Source of the DNA: Patescibacteria group bacterium
GTDB taxonomy: Bacteria; Patescibacteriota; Patescibacteriia; 2-12-FULL-60-25
Direction of reading: 5' to 3'
Assembly (NCBI GenBank): GCA_029210915.1
Contig: JARGGJ010000001.1
Coordinates: 1 to 64,000 of the forward strand
Length of the DNA stretch: 64,000 nt
Part shown: positions 41,690 through 50,320 of the stretch, piece after piece
How positions within the stretch are numbered: the stretch's first letter is position 1
How the letters are laid out: every line of letters starts with the position of its first letter
The notes under the pieces: model-generated
What the model saw: the letters and a program-made list of their open reading frames with translations, nothing else
Database searches by the model: none
Told to the model about the DNA's origin: nothing
Made by a program: the position numbers and the translations under genes

Positions 41690-43165
41690 ATGAAATATAT
41701 TTTAGCTCTCGACATCGGAACAACCAGCACTCGTGCCATTTTGTTCGATACGCATCTGATTAAAAAAGATCAAATCTCGCACAAACTAAACATTTACACA
41801 ACGGAAACCGGCGAAGTGGAGCAAGACCCGGTAGAGCTTTGGGACAAAACTTTAAACGCAGCTAAAGATGTAATCAAAAAAAATCGTATAAGCTCAAAAA
41901 ACATCTCTTGTATAGGCATTACAAATCAACGCGAAACAACAATTGTTTGGGATGCTGCCACCGGCAAACCGCTTAACCGCGCCATAGTTTGGCAAGATCG
42001 CCGCACATCATCTAGGTGCAAAGCTATCGAAAAACAACGAGCTCTAGCAAGGCGCATCAAGGTTTTAACCGGTTTGGTAATCGATCCGAGTTTTAGCGCC
42101 ACAAAGATGGAATGGCTAAACAACAAATTAAAAAGCAAAAAGAAACGTTTACTTTTCGGTACGGTTGATTCTTGGATCCTCTGGAACTTAACCGGAAAAA
42201 AATCTTATGCCACCGAACCGTCAAACGCCAGTCGAACAATGCTAATGAATTTAAAAACCCAAACTTGGGATACTGAACTTTTAAAACTTTTTAACATCGA
42301 AGAGCGCCAACTCCCCCGTATTCAAGATTCTGATAGCAACTTCGGTGAAAGTGAAAAAAAACTCTTTGGTATCAAAATCCCAATCACTGGGATTCTTGGC
42401 GATCAACAATCCGCTCTTTTCAGCCATGGGCCTCTACATAAAGAAATGCTGGCGGTTACATATGGCACCGGAATTTTTACACTAAAAACCATTGGCCAGA
42501 TTCCTCGCCCGGCAACAAGCGGCATACTCACAACAGTAGGCTGGAAAAGATCGGGGCGAGCAACCGAATTCGCTTACGAAACCAGCGCATTAACCGGTGG
42601 CGCTATGCTCGAATGGTTAAAAAATAACATGCACTTGGTAGAAACCATGAAAGAATTCGATGAACTCGCCGCCAAGGTAGAGACTACGGGCGGAGTTACA
42701 ATCGTACCTGCTTTCTCGGGCCTCGCGGCACCCGATTGGGATCCTGCCGCGCGCGGGTTAATAATCGGTTTAAACCGCGCTACGGAAAGAACCCATATCT
42801 GTCGTGCGGCTATCGAAGCCATCGCCTGCCAAACCGAGCGCATGGCAGCACTTTTAAGCGAACAGACCGGTTCCAAAATTACATCTTGGAGAGTCTCGGG
42901 TGGGTTAACGCGTTCCGCGCCGCTAATGCAAAGCCAAGCCGATATTAGCAACGTCCGCCTCTGCCTACCTGCCGAGCTCGAAGCCACAGGTGCCGGAGCT
43001 GCAATGATAGCCGGCCTTGGCGCCAAAATTTGGCCCACTTGGCGCGAAGCTTCTAAAAATCAAACGTGCAAAAAATCTTACTCCCCCAAACGTACCAAGC
43101 GCGGTCACGCATTCCTCGAGCAATACGAAAGAGCTTTAGAACGAGCACGGGGTTGGATACAATAA
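41690..43165 (+). CDS. glpK: Glycerol kinase
   Basis: FGGY kinase: DIGTTSTRAILFD (phosphate-binding loop 1), GEVEQDPVELWD, NQRETTIVWD and AIVWQDRRT in the first half; GILGDQQSALFSH, TYGTGIF, YETSALTGGAMLEWL, FSGLAAPDWDPAARG and WRVSGGLTRSAPLMQSQADI (catalytic and ATP site) in the second. 491 residues is normal. It phosphorylates glycerol to glycerol 3-phosphate, the product also made by GpsA. No glycerol facilitator or dehydrogenase is adjacent, so import or scavenging must use other loci. Confidence 0.95.
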   Translation: MKYILALDIGTTSTRAILFDTHLIKKDQISHKLNIYTTETGEVEQDPVELWDKTLNAAKDVIKKNRISSKNISCIGITNQRETTIVWDAATGKPLNRAIVWQDRRTSSRCKAIEKQRALARRIKVLTGLVIDPSFSATKMEWLNNKLKSKKKRLLFGTVDSWILWNLTGKKSYATEPSNASRTMLMNLKTQTWDTELLKLFNIEERQLPRIQDSDSNFGESEKKLFGIKIPITGILGDQQSALFSHGPLHKEMLAVTYGTGIFTLKTIGQIPRPATSGILTTVGWKRSGRATEFAYETSALTGGAMLEWLKNNMHLVETMKEFDELAAKVETTGGVTIVPAFSGLAAPDWDPAARGLIIGLNRATERTHICRAAIEAIACQTERMAALLSEQTGSKITSWRVSGGLTRSAPLMQSQADISNVRLCLPAELEATGAGAAMIAGLGAKIWPTWREASKNQTCKKSYSPKRTKRGHAFLEQYERALERARGWIQ

Positions 43166-43290
43166 AAAATTATGAATTAAAAATTATGAATTAAAAATTT
43201 ACGAGCCCTTCGGCATTATTATATAAGATAAATATCGAGCCAAGCTCGATTCCAACATTCTTAATTCATAATTCATAATTCATAATTAAT
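43166..43290. repeat. Family D repeats (AATTATGAATTAAAAATTATG) around a hairpin
   Basis: Iterated words at 43166-43200 are inverted at 43260-43290 (TTAATTCATAATTCATAATT). ATCGAG-CCA-AGCTCGAT-type hairpin lies at 43234-43251 between them. Confidence 0.65.
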
Positions 43291-43297
43291 TTCTAAC

Positions 43298-43897
43298 ATG
43301 TTCGAAATCGAGAAAAAATTTCACCTATCCACTGAGCAACAAAAACGCCTGCTTGATGGCGCTCTGTTTATATCGGAAAAGCAAGTTAACGATAGTTATT
43401 TTGATGATAAAAATTTTAGCCTCACCACAAAAGATTGGTGGCTCCGCAATCGCAACGGAGATTACGAACTAAAAGTTGCTCTAGCCGGGCACGACATGCG
43501 AGTAATCAATCAATATAATGAAATCACAGACGAAGAAGGAATACGCGCTAAGCTCAACCTCCCCAAAACCAGCTCTCTTCATGATGACATTGTCACATCC
43601 GGCTTTCTCCCTTTTGTAAATTGCACAACCACCCGTCGTAAATATAAAAAAGACATCTTTACAATCGACTTGGACGAAGTGGAATATGACAGTGACTTTG
43701 ACTACAATATAGCTGAAATAGAAATCACTTTTGAAAAAGAAGAGGATAAGCAATCAGCCATCGACAATATCCTGAATTTCGCAAAAAAACACAACCTCAC
43801 AGACGAACCTGTTCGCGGAAAAATTGTTGAATATCTACTGGAAAAGCGCCCCAAACACTACGAAGCACTTGTAGATGCCGGGGTTGTAAAGGAATAA
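43298..43897 (+). CDS. CYTH-domain phosphatase, thiamine-triphosphatase-like
   Basis: Starts with the ExExK signature as MFEIEKKFHL. YFDDKNFSLTTKDWWLRNRNG then YELKV follow the ThTPase layout (Tyr, W-LR-R, ELK). Later FTIDLDEVEYD and AEIEITFE carry the acidic tunnel residues. 199 residues is the usual size for the eukaryote-like ThTPase group. It hydrolyses a triphosphate, thiamine triphosphate or inorganic tripolyphosphate, with Mg. No gene partner. Confidence 0.85.
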   Translation: MFEIEKKFHLSTEQQKRLLDGALFISEKQVNDSYFDDKNFSLTTKDWWLRNRNGDYELKVALAGHDMRVINQYNEITDEEGIRAKLNLPKTSSLHDDIVTSGFLPFVNCTTTRRKYKKDIFTIDLDEVEYDSDFDYNIAEIEITFEKEEDKQSAIDNILNFAKKHNLTDEPVRGKIVEYLLEKRPKHYEALVDAGVVKE

Positions 43898-43906
43898 ATG
43901 ACAATA

Positions 43907-43970
43907 AAAATAGCAAATAGCAAATGGCAAGAGTAACTTAAGTAACTCTTGCCATTTGTTATTTGACATT
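43907..43970. repeat. Family A repeat, full hairpin
   Basis: AATAGCAAATAGCAAATGGCAAGAG inverted as CTCTTGCCATTTGTTATTTG around AACTTAAGTAA. Confidence 0.75.
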
Positions 43971-44059
43971 AGTCATTGGGAAGCTCTTGACAAAACTCCC
44001 GTTTTCTGGTACGTATATTGGTAGCACTTTCACCTTTTGACTTCATATTGGAGGTTCAA

Positions 44060-44686
44060 ATGTCACATTTGTCACTGGCAAAACAAATCGAATCAGATGC
44101 AATCGACACCGTCGAGGACACCATGACGGGTAACAAACTCAGCCCTTACGAGCGCGCCGAGCAAAAGCTCAACGCTGTCAAAATTGGCGCCATCGTGATG
44201 GCTGTTATTATCTACGCCGGCCTCTCGGCAGAGCTTGGCTTGGCCCTTGGGTCTCTGATCGCGGGCGGCCTCGCGGCCTTGCTTGTTCCTGTCGCGATTT
44301 ATTTGCAACGCAACCGTGCTCGCCTCGAAGAAAAATTCATGCGGCGCCTTCTGAAAATTCCCGAGCCGGTACTGAACGAAGTTTTCGAAACCGACCTTCG
44401 CGTTTTTCCAACAGCGCGAGGTTTACAACTTTACTCAAAAACAAATTTTCCCAGATTTTCAGATCAAAAGTTTGTTCGCGTCATCTTTGATGATGTACCG
44501 AACGGCATTCTCTATGAGGTAAAAAGTCACTATTTCGAAGAGAAACAATGCGCCGAAGCACTGGATCTCCAAGTTCCGGACTCTGAACCCCTCGCAAAAG
44601 CCTGGGACAAAAAGCTCCGTAACAAGCTTCATAAGAATCCGGATATGGCGATTGAAATCGCCTACGATCCCAAAGCGCTCAACTAG
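44060..44686 (+). CDS. Hypothetical protein with two membrane helices, 208 aa
   Basis: ATG 44060 follows TTGGAGG; a TTGACA at about 43989 with TACGTA 17 bp on is the likely promoter. Residues 45-90 form two adjacent hydrophobic helices (IGAIVMAVIIYAGLSAELG, SLIAGGLAALLVPVAIYLQ), leaving an N-terminal acidic part and a C-terminal basic alpha/beta domain (residues 95-208) in the cytoplasm. Codon use is clearly more GC-rich (GCC, CGC) than that of its neighbours. Not recognised. Confidence 0.7.
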   Translation: MSHLSLAKQIESDAIDTVEDTMTGNKLSPYERAEQKLNAVKIGAIVMAVIIYAGLSAELGLALGSLIAGGLAALLVPVAIYLQRNRARLEEKFMRRLLKIPEPVLNEVFETDLRVFPTARGLQLYSKTNFPRFSDQKFVRVIFDDVPNGILYEVKSHYFEEKQCAEALDLQVPDSEPLAKAWDKKLRNKLHKNPDMAIEIAYDPKALN

Positions 44687-44689
44687 CAC

Positions 44690-44711
44690 AGCACCACTTG
44701 GTGCTTCTTTT
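44690..44711 (+). terminator. Terminator of the 44060 gene
   Basis: AGCACCA-CT-TGGTGCT then TCTTTT. Confidence 0.8.
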
Positions 44712-44713
44712 AA

Positions 44714-44760
44714 TACCTTGATTAACAGGATTAAGAGGATTTACAGGATTGTTAATTATG
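44714..44760. repeat. AACAGGATT word repeat
   Basis: TTGATTAACAGGATTAAGAG then GATTTACAGGATTG: the same words as at 24.67, 61.2 and 62.8 kb. Confidence 0.6.
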
Positions 44761-44790
44761 TAAAAACAAAAGACGCCTCAACGAGACGCC
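44760..44790 (-). terminator. hppA terminator, twin of the nifU terminator
   Basis: GGCGTCTC-GTT-GAGGCGTC followed by TTTTG on the minus strand, nearly identical to the element at 25.67 kb. Confidence 0.7.
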
Positions 44791-44830
44791 TTTCATTTTA
44801 TACGAAGTACTATGTACGATGTACGTTTTT

Positions 44831-46825
44831 TTATACAAGCAATCCAACCAATAGAAGTGCTACGATATTAAGTATTTTAATCATCGGGTTAATTGCCGGG
44901 CCGGCTGTGTCTTTGTATGGATCGCCAACAGTGTCACCTGTTACGGCAGCCTGGTGAGCAAACGAACCCTTGCCGCCAAAATTACCGGATTCAATATATT
45001 TCTTGGCATTATCCCAAGCTCCGCCTCCGGAAGTCATCGAAATTGCAACAAACAATCCTGTAACGATAGAACCTACAAGCACACCGCCAAGTGCAACAGG
45101 ACCCAAAGTAAAACCGACTACGATTGGTACAACGATTGGCAAAAGCGCTGGAATAATCATATTCTTTAACGCACCTTTGGTAACAATATCAACCGCTTTA
45201 CCATACTCCGGTTTTTGTGAACCATCCATGATTCCTGGCAATTCTTTAAACTGTCTGCGAACTTCCTCAACAACCGCACCCGCAGTTCTGCCAACAGCTT
45301 CCATCGCGAATGCTCCAAAGAGGTATGGTAATAAACCACCAATAAACAATCCAACTATAACTTTCGGATCCTGCAACATAAAAGTTAAAGGATGACCCAA
45401 CTCCGCAAATTCCTGGGTGTAAGCGGCAAACAATACTAGCGCCGCGAGTCCGGCTGATGCTATTGCATAACCTTTTGTAACAGCTTTGGTTGTATTTCCT
45501 ACAGCGTCCAGAGGATCTGTAATATCGCGAACCGATTCCGGAAGCTCCGCCATTTCAGCGATTCCACCGGCATTATCGGTGATAGGCCCATAAGCATCAA
45601 TCGCAACTATAATTCCTGTTAGAGAAAGCATGGCCATGGCAGCTATAGCCACGCCGTATAATCCTGCAAGCGAAAAAGCCCACAAAATTCCGATACAGAT
45701 AATAATCACAGGAATGGCTGTTGATTTCATCGACACGGCGAGACCTGCAATAACATTTGTGCCGTGACCGGATTGTGATGCCTCTGCAATTCCTTTAACC
45801 GGTTTGTATTCTGTTGAAGTGTAGTATTCTGTAATCCAAACCATACCGGCTGTAACCAGCAAACCGATCAAAGCACATTTGAACATTTCGTATGCGCCAA
45901 GCACCGAACCCTCCGGAAAGAAATTGAAAGCTAAAAACCAAAAAGCAACAGCTGCCAAAACTCCAGCCGCAATCAATCCTTTATAAAGCGCGCCCATTAC
46001 ATTCTTTTTAGCTCCAAGTCGAATAAAAAAAGTTCCAATAATAGATGTAAAAATTGATACTGCACCAATAGCCAGAGGAAACATTACAGCCGCTTCGTTA
46101 TTTCTAAATGTAAGCGATGCAAGTAACATAGCCGCAACCGCAGTTACAACATATGTTTCATACAAGTCTGCAGCCATGCCGGCACAATCGCCAACATTAT
46201 CGCCAACATTATCGGCAATAACAGCCGGGTTGCGCGGATCATCCTCCGGGATGCCAGCCTCTACCTTTCCAACAAGGTCAGCGCCCACATCTGCAGCTTT
46301 GGTAAATATACCACCTCCAAGACGTGAGAAAACCGAGATCAAAGATCCACCAAAACCTATACCAACGAGTGCTTTAAGATCACCTGTAATTGCATAAAAG
46401 CCGGCGACACCAAGAAGCGCCATACCTACAACAAAAAGCCCGGTAACAGTTCCGCCTTTTACAGCAACGTCGAGTGCCTCTTTCATACCTTTCTTAGCAG
46501 CTTCTGCAGTACGAACATTAGCGCGAACAGAGACGCTCATACCAATATAACCGGCGAGCCCCGACAAGAAAGCACCAACGGCAAAACCCAAAGCCATATT
46601 GATGCCGAGCGTAAACCAAAGTGCAAAAAACACTACAGCGCCGATAATTCCAATCATCTTAAACTGACGGCTTAGATATGCTTTTGCGCCCTCTTGAATC
46701 GCTTTTGCAATTTCCACCATTTTTCCTTCACCCTGGCTTTTCGCCAAAACCCACTTAGTAAGGTATCCGCCCCAAGCCAAAGCCACAACAGCCGCAACTA
46801 GGGCAAAAATCAAATAACTGTTCAT
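44831..46825 (-). CDS. hppA: Membrane-bound proton-translocating pyrophosphatase
   Basis: The 664 residues form about 16 membrane helices, with the substrate motifs [56 protein letters not shown] and [11 protein letters not shown]. The sequence [13 protein letters not shown] has Lys and Thr at the positions that mark the potassium-independent class. It couples PPi hydrolysis to H+ (possibly Na+) export, giving a membrane potential without respiration, which fits a fermentative CPR cell. Confidence 0.96.
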   Translation of the reverse strand: MNSYLIFALVAAVVALAWGGYLTKWVLAKSQGEGKMVEIAKAIQEGAKAYLSRQFKMIGIIGAVVFFALWFTLGINMALGFAVGAFLSGLAGYIGMSVSVRANVRTAEAAKKGMKEALDVAVKGGTVTGLFVVGMALLGVAGFYAITGDLKALVGIGFGGSLISVFSRLGGGIFTKAADVGADLVGKVEAGIPEDDPRNPAVIADNVGDNVGDCAGMAADLYETYVVTAVAAMLLASLTFRNNEAAVMFPLAIGAVSIFTSIIGTFFIRLGAKKNVMGALYKGLIAAGVLAAVAFWFLAFNFFPEGSVLGAYEMFKCALIGLLVTAGMVWITEYYTSTEYKPVKGIAEASQSGHGTNVIAGLAVSMKSTAIPVIIICIGILWAFSLAGLYGVAIAAMAMLSLTGIIVAIDAYGPITDNAGGIAEMAELPESVRDITDPLDAVGNTTKAVTKGYAIASAGLAALVLFAAYTQEFAELGHPLTFMLQDPKVIVGLFIGGLLPYLFGAFAMEAVGRTAGAVVEEVRRQFKELPGIMDGSQKPEYGKAVDIVTKGALKNMIIPALLPIVVPIVVGFTLGPVALGGVLVGSIVTGLFVAISMTSGGGAWDNAKKYIESGNFGGKGSFAHQAAVTGDTVGDPYKDTAGPAINPMIKILNIVALLLVGLLV

Positions 46826-46865
46826 ACTTATAAGTTTTTTTAAAACAATTAGTTATTTAGTAAAA

Positions 46866-46935
46866 ATCGTCGCTCGTCCCGCGTCCTACGTACCACGACA
46901 CAACTCGTGATGAACGTTATAAACGTAACAAACGT
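46866..46935. repeat. CGTCCTACGTACCACG and AACGT words
   Basis: GTCGCTCGTCCCGCGTCCTA is the reverse-complement relative of the repeat embedded in epmA; then GAACGTTATAAACGTAACAA. Confidence 0.65.
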
Positions 46936-46988
46936 CGATCGTTAGAATGTGCTTATAATAGGTAAAATCAGCCAAAATGTCAACAAAC

Positions 46989-47064
46989 ACAATATCAAAT
47001 AGCAAATATCAAATAGCAAGAGTTACTTAAGCTTCTCTTGCTATTTGCTATTTGTTATTTGCCA
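46989..47064. repeat. Family A repeat, full hairpin
   Basis: ATCAAATAGCAAATATCAAATAGC and its inverse on either side of ACTTAAGCTT. Confidence 0.75.
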
Positions 47065-47993
47065 TTATTGAGCCATTCCTCAAATTCCTCCCTAATTTTA
47101 GCCACGGATTCAAAGTTGGTTACTTCAAGTAAAGCCGACCGGAACTGCGCAGCTTCCCATTTGCGTGCAAACTCACTGATTCTTATTGCTTCCTCCTCTG
47201 TTAATTCTCCACGGCGCAAAGGCTCCACTATCCCCTTTTGATAAGCCGCGAACCCGGCATGCACTTTTGGATCTAAAGCGGAAAATATTTTTACGCGATC
47301 GGTCGACGTTCTTCTGCTGGTTGATGGTGACTTCCGTAACAAATCTATCATCGCCTCTAACCCTTTTACTTCGTAGATCCAAAGCAACAATGCCGCTCCC
47401 ACAAAATACTCCGCTCCTTGCAAATCCTCTTTCACCCTTTCACTCACCGGATGCTCCAAATCCAAACACCTCTCATAAACATCCGGCATTTCCTCATTTA
47501 ATCCTTTAACCTTAATCCTTAATCGTCTAGAAAGCTCCGCGACGTTAGTCGCTTCTTTAGTTCCAAGATATTCAATCAGCGTCGCCCACCCCTCGTCCAA
47601 CAATCTAACCACTGGTTGCTGAGGTAATTTAGTCACAGACCACAAGGCTAGATGCGCAAGTTCATGCTTATAAACCCTCTCCATTCCCGGATACTCCCAA
47701 CCTTGTTCATCAAGCACTTCCTCAAACTCTTTTTGCGATTCCTTAGTTTTAAACTTCTCATCAAAGATAATTTCCGCCTCAGGGACGGTCACCATTCCAA
47801 TTCTACCTAACTCCAACTTATCATCAGATGATTCAACAAACTTCTCCTTTATATTCGGCAACGTCCATCCACCTATACCCAAAATCCTCAAAGATTCCGC
47901 CAATTCAAAAACCGCCCGCTCCGCCACATCCATCCTCATGGGGCAAATAAGCTTAAAAACCCTCCTTTCCTTCCTGCGGGGCATTTCCAACAT
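47055..47993 (-). CDS. Gluzincin-like metallopeptidase, 312 aa
   Basis: YKHELAHLALW provides the HExxH zinc motif, and RLLDEGWATLIEYLG about 25 residues later provides the downstream Glu, as in peptidase MA/M48-related gluzincins. There is no signal peptide or membrane segment, so it appears cytoplasmic. The rest is helical. A segment with SRRLRIKVKGLNEE is encoded by the AATCCTTTAACCTTAATCC repeat (47496-47525), an intergenic word that has entered the frame. The stop lies within the family A hairpin. Confidence 0.75.
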   Translation of the reverse strand: MLEMPRRKERRVFKLICPMRMDVAERAVFELAESLRILGIGGWTLPNIKEKFVESSDDKLELGRIGMVTVPEAEIIFDEKFKTKESQKEFEEVLDEQGWEYPGMERVYKHELAHLALWSVTKLPQQPVVRLLDEGWATLIEYLGTKEATNVAELSRRLRIKVKGLNEEMPDVYERCLDLEHPVSERVKEDLQGAEYFVGAALLLWIYEVKGLEAMIDLLRKSPSTSRRTSTDRVKIFSALDPKVHAGFAAYQKGIVEPLRRGELTEEEAIRISEFARKWEAAQFRSALLEVTNFESVAKIREEFEEWLNNGK

Positions 47994-48048
47994 AATTTAA
48001 CTTACTTTAGACTGTAAATCGGGGTTTTACAAGTCTGAATTTCCCCAT

Positions 48049-48176
48049 TGTCTGAACCTTGATTTACGAACCGATTTACAACCAAATTTACATGATTACT
48101 CAATGTATAAATAATTATTCCTATAGTAATCAAGGTAATTTGAGCGAAAATCTGAGTGAAAATCAAGGTTCAGACA
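48049..48176. mobile_element. MITE-like element, copy 1 (128 bp)
   Basis: Termini TGTCTGAACCTTGATTT and AAATCAAGGTTCAGACA are perfect inverses of 17 bp. The interior is also partly self-complementary (ATGATTACT / CTATAGTAATCAAG). No coding capacity. It lies 9 bp from the terminator of a pentapeptide gene. Confidence 0.6.
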
Positions 48177-48179
48177 AAA

Positions 48180-48208
48180 AGAAAAGCCGCGTACAAGTGC
48201 ACGCGGCT
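48180..48208 (-). terminator. Terminator of pentapeptide gene 1
   Basis: AGCCGCGT-GCACTTGT-ACGCGGCT then TTTTC on the minus strand; the same module stands after pentapeptide gene 2. Confidence 0.85.
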
Positions 48209-48227
48209 GGTAGCCAAATATGAAAGA

Positions 48228-48758
48228 TTAATCAGCAAATTCGATGGAGGCCATATGAGTTGCAAAACAAATTTTTGCATCATCACGACGAATACCCTTT
48301 ACGCCAGTGATGATAGCACACCACCAGTTCACTCCGTGCGTTTTCGCCCTAGAGAAATCCGCCCCTGAAAGATTCGAACCTGAAAGATTAGCCCTGGAAA
48401 GATCCGCCCCACAAAATTTCGCCCAACAAAAGTTCACCTTCAAGAGTTTGGTCAAACCGAGATCCGCTCCAGATAGATCCGCTTTAAGAAGTTTCGCTTC
48501 ACATAGATCCGCTTCAAATAAATCTACTCCTGTAAGATTAGCTCTGGAAAGATCCGCCTTAAATAATATCACTTTTGAGAAGTTTGCCTCAGATAGATCT
48601 AGCCCAGAGAAATCCTGGTAACTCAAATCTGGTTTCCAATTTGGATGCTCCTTACGCATCGCATGATACTTCTCAATTCCTTCAGAACCACTTTTCAAGA
48701 GCTTAGCCAATTCTTCAACACTCGGCGGTGTCCAATCGCTTTTATTCTCTTCTCTCAT
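48228..48758 (-). CDS. Pentapeptide-repeat protein 1, 176 aa
   Basis: Residues 1-50 form the family N-domain (MREENKSDWTPPSVEELAKL, then KYHAMRKEHPNWKPDL). From about 55 to 145 A(D/N)LxX repeats are nearly perfect (LSEANFSKVILFKADLSRAN), predicting a right-handed quadrilateral beta helix of about 18 repeats. The C-terminal cap GVNWWCAIITGVKGIRRDDA is shared with gene 3. Pentapeptide helices mimic DNA or act as scaffolds; no gyrase-protection evidence exists here. GAGGAG precedes the ATG, and the leader carries the conserved GTACGTTCTCGGG box. Confidence 0.9.
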   Translation of the reverse strand: MREENKSDWTPPSVEELAKLLKSGSEGIEKYHAMRKEHPNWKPDLSYQDFSGLDLSEANFSKVILFKADLSRANLTGVDLFEADLCEAKLLKADLSGADLGLTKLLKVNFCWAKFCGADLSRANLSGSNLSGADFSRAKTHGVNWWCAIITGVKGIRRDDAKICFATHMASIEFAD

Positions 48759-48791
48759 CTCACATCTCCTCGCTCTTTCGAGCTTTTGATT

Positions 48792-48851
48792 GTACGTTCT
48801 CGGGTTAATTCAAGAATGTGGTATTTAAGCAGAAAAAGAGGGTTCTGTCAA
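48792..48851 (-). promoter_or_regulatory. Cassette promoter and leader, copy A
   Basis: TTGACA (48846-48851), 17-bp spacer, TTAAAT, then the shared leader box ATTCTTGAATTAACCCGAGAACG (48792-48817, first 20 nt conserved in all four copies). Confidence 0.75.
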
Positions 48852-48861
48852 GAGTGGCACA

Positions 48862-48950
48862 ACCCCTCTAAATCTCCCCTTGTCATGGGAGACTTGCTAT
48901 TCAAGCATATAGCCCCCTGACAAGGGGGTTGGGGGTTGGGGGGGGTTGGG
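48862..48950. repeat. REP-like CCCCCTGACAAGGGGG element
   Basis: AATCTCCCCTTGTCATGGGA and AGCCCCCTGACAAGGGGGTT with a G-rich tail, between hflX and pentapeptide gene 1. A sister copy lies at 51.14 kb, and a relative sits inside the hflX frame. Confidence 0.7.
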
Positions 48951-48957
48951 ATTTAAG

Positions 48958-50094
48958 CTATAAGCTATCCGCTATCTGCTTCTTTAGTTCCTCCAAACCT
49001 TCGGATTTTTTACACGATACAAACACCGGCTTAAACGCTTTATACTTTTTCTTGATCGCTGTTCTTGGGACTCTTTTTAAATTATCAATTTTATTAAACA
49101 CATAAATCTTCTTCGTGTCCGTAACTTCGAGCTCTGCCAAAACTTCTTCAACTTCATTTATCTTTTCATCCATATACTGATCTGAAACATCTATAACATG
49201 CAAAATAAGATCCGCATGCACAGTTTCCTCAAGTGTAGATCGAAAAGCTTGTATAAGTTGCGGTGGAAGATCTTGGATGAAACCGATCGTGTCGGAAAGG
49301 AGTACTGACAATCCCCCAATCCCGCCTTTGGCGGGATGTCCCCCTTTGACGAGGGGGTCGTTACTAGGGAGCCAAAGCTTCGCGACGCGCGTATCCAAAG
49401 TTGCGAAAAGCTCATCAGCGACGTAAGCGCCTTTTTTAGTTAGTGCATTTAACAAAGACGACTTGCCGGCATTTGTATAGCCAACGATAGAAACTGTCTT
49501 AAAACCCATTTTATCGCGCCTTGCGCGATGCAAACTGCGTGTATTGGCATATTTGCTTATCTGCTTTTTAATCGCTCTTTCCTCTACAGCCAAATGTCTC
49601 TTCATTTGCTCGATATTAGTTTCACCGCTTCCGCGCGTACCGATTCCCCCAGCTTGTTGCGATAACTCCAAACCCATCCTATATATACGAGGCCCCATGT
49701 GACGGATTCCGGCCAGCCTAATTTGCAACTTGGCCTCGGTTGTATCCGCGTGCTTCTGAAAAATCTTTAAGATAAGATCGATCCTATCCCAAACTTTTAT
49801 TCCCTTCCTCTCCACCATCCGCTCAATATTAAAAATCTGATGCGGTTTTAATAAATTATTGATAATAATAATTTCAACCTGTTCTTGCTCTGCGATAGCA
49901 ATAACTTCTTCCAATTTCCCGGGCCCAATATATGTTTTATAATCCGGCGTCACACGTTTTTGAATAATCTTAACCACAATCATCCCGCCATAAGTATGCG
50001 TTAATGATTCCAACTCCAACAATCGCCGCTTAGCCTCCTCGGGTTTTGTCTGCGACGATATAACATCTATTAAAATAACTCGTGGTTGATCCAT
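48958..50094 (-). CDS. hflX: HflX-type ribosome-associated GTPase with repeat insertion
   Basis: N-terminal HflX domain (VKIIQKRVTPDYKTYIGPGK, IIINNLLKPHQIFN, DRIDLILKIFQKHADT), coiled linker with GIGTRGSGETNIE, then G domain: G1 VGYTNAGKSSLL, G3 DTIGFIQDLP, G4 FNKIDN. It splits stalled 70S ribosomes. Between LFATLDTRVAKLWLP and the G3 strand, a normal HflX has about 8 residues; here about 20 (DPLVKGGHPAKGGIGGL) are encoded by a CCCGCC/GGCGGG and CCCCCT/AGGGGG repeat (49307-49370). The insertion lies near switch II. Confidence 0.93.
   Translation of the reverse strand: MDQPRVILIDVISSQTKPEEAKRRLLELESLTHTYGGMIVVKIIQKRVTPDYKTYIGPGKLEEVIAIAEQEQVEIIIINNLLKPHQIFNIERMVERKGIKVWDRIDLILKIFQKHADTTEAKLQIRLAGIRHMGPRIYRMGLELSQQAGGIGTRGSGETNIEQMKRHLAVEERAIKKQISKYANTRSLHRARRDKMGFKTVSIVGYTNAGKSSLLNALTKKGAYVADELFATLDTRVAKLWLPSNDPLVKGGHPAKGGIGGLSVLLSDTIGFIQDLPPQLIQAFRSTLEETVHADLILHVIDVSDQYMDEKINEVEEVLAELEVTDTKKIYVFNKIDNLKRVPRTAIKKKYKAFKPVFVSCKKSEGLEELKKQIADSL
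49307..49370. repeat. In-frame REP-like repeat inside hflX
   Basis: CCCGCC-TTT-GGCGGG and CCCCCT-TTGACG-AGGGGG stems; related to the intergenic elements at 48.9 and 51.15 kb. Confidence 0.8.
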
Positions 50095-50145
50095 GGATAT
50101 ACTTTAAACTGAGATAAGAGTGTTTGCAAGAAAAATCATCCTAAA

Positions 50146-50270
50146 GTCTGAACCTTGATTTCGAACCGATTACCAACCTAATTAACCTGATTACTTAATG
50201 AAAGAAATATTTTATACCTATAGTAATCAAGTTAATTTGAGTGAGAATCAAACTTAATCAAGATTCAGAC
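50146..50270. mobile_element. MITE-like element, copy 2 (125 bp)
   Basis: Left arm GTCTGAACCTTGATTTCGAA, right arm TTAATCAAGATTCAGAC, with shared interior words TATAGTAATCAAGTTAATTTGAG. Again directly outside the terminator of a pentapeptide gene. Confidence 0.6.
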
Positions 50271-50272
50271 AA

Positions 50273-50301
50273 TAAAAAGCCGCGTACAAGTGCACGCGGC
50301 T
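50273..50301 (-). terminator. Terminator of pentapeptide gene 2
   Basis: AGCCGCGT/ACGCGGCT stem identical to copy 1, with TTTTT. Confidence 0.85.
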
Positions 50302-50320
50302 GGTAGCCAAACATGAAAGA

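Noticed and set aside
42574-43038. Antisense frame of 154 codons in glpK
   Set aside because: Shadow of a well-supported kinase gene on the other strand.
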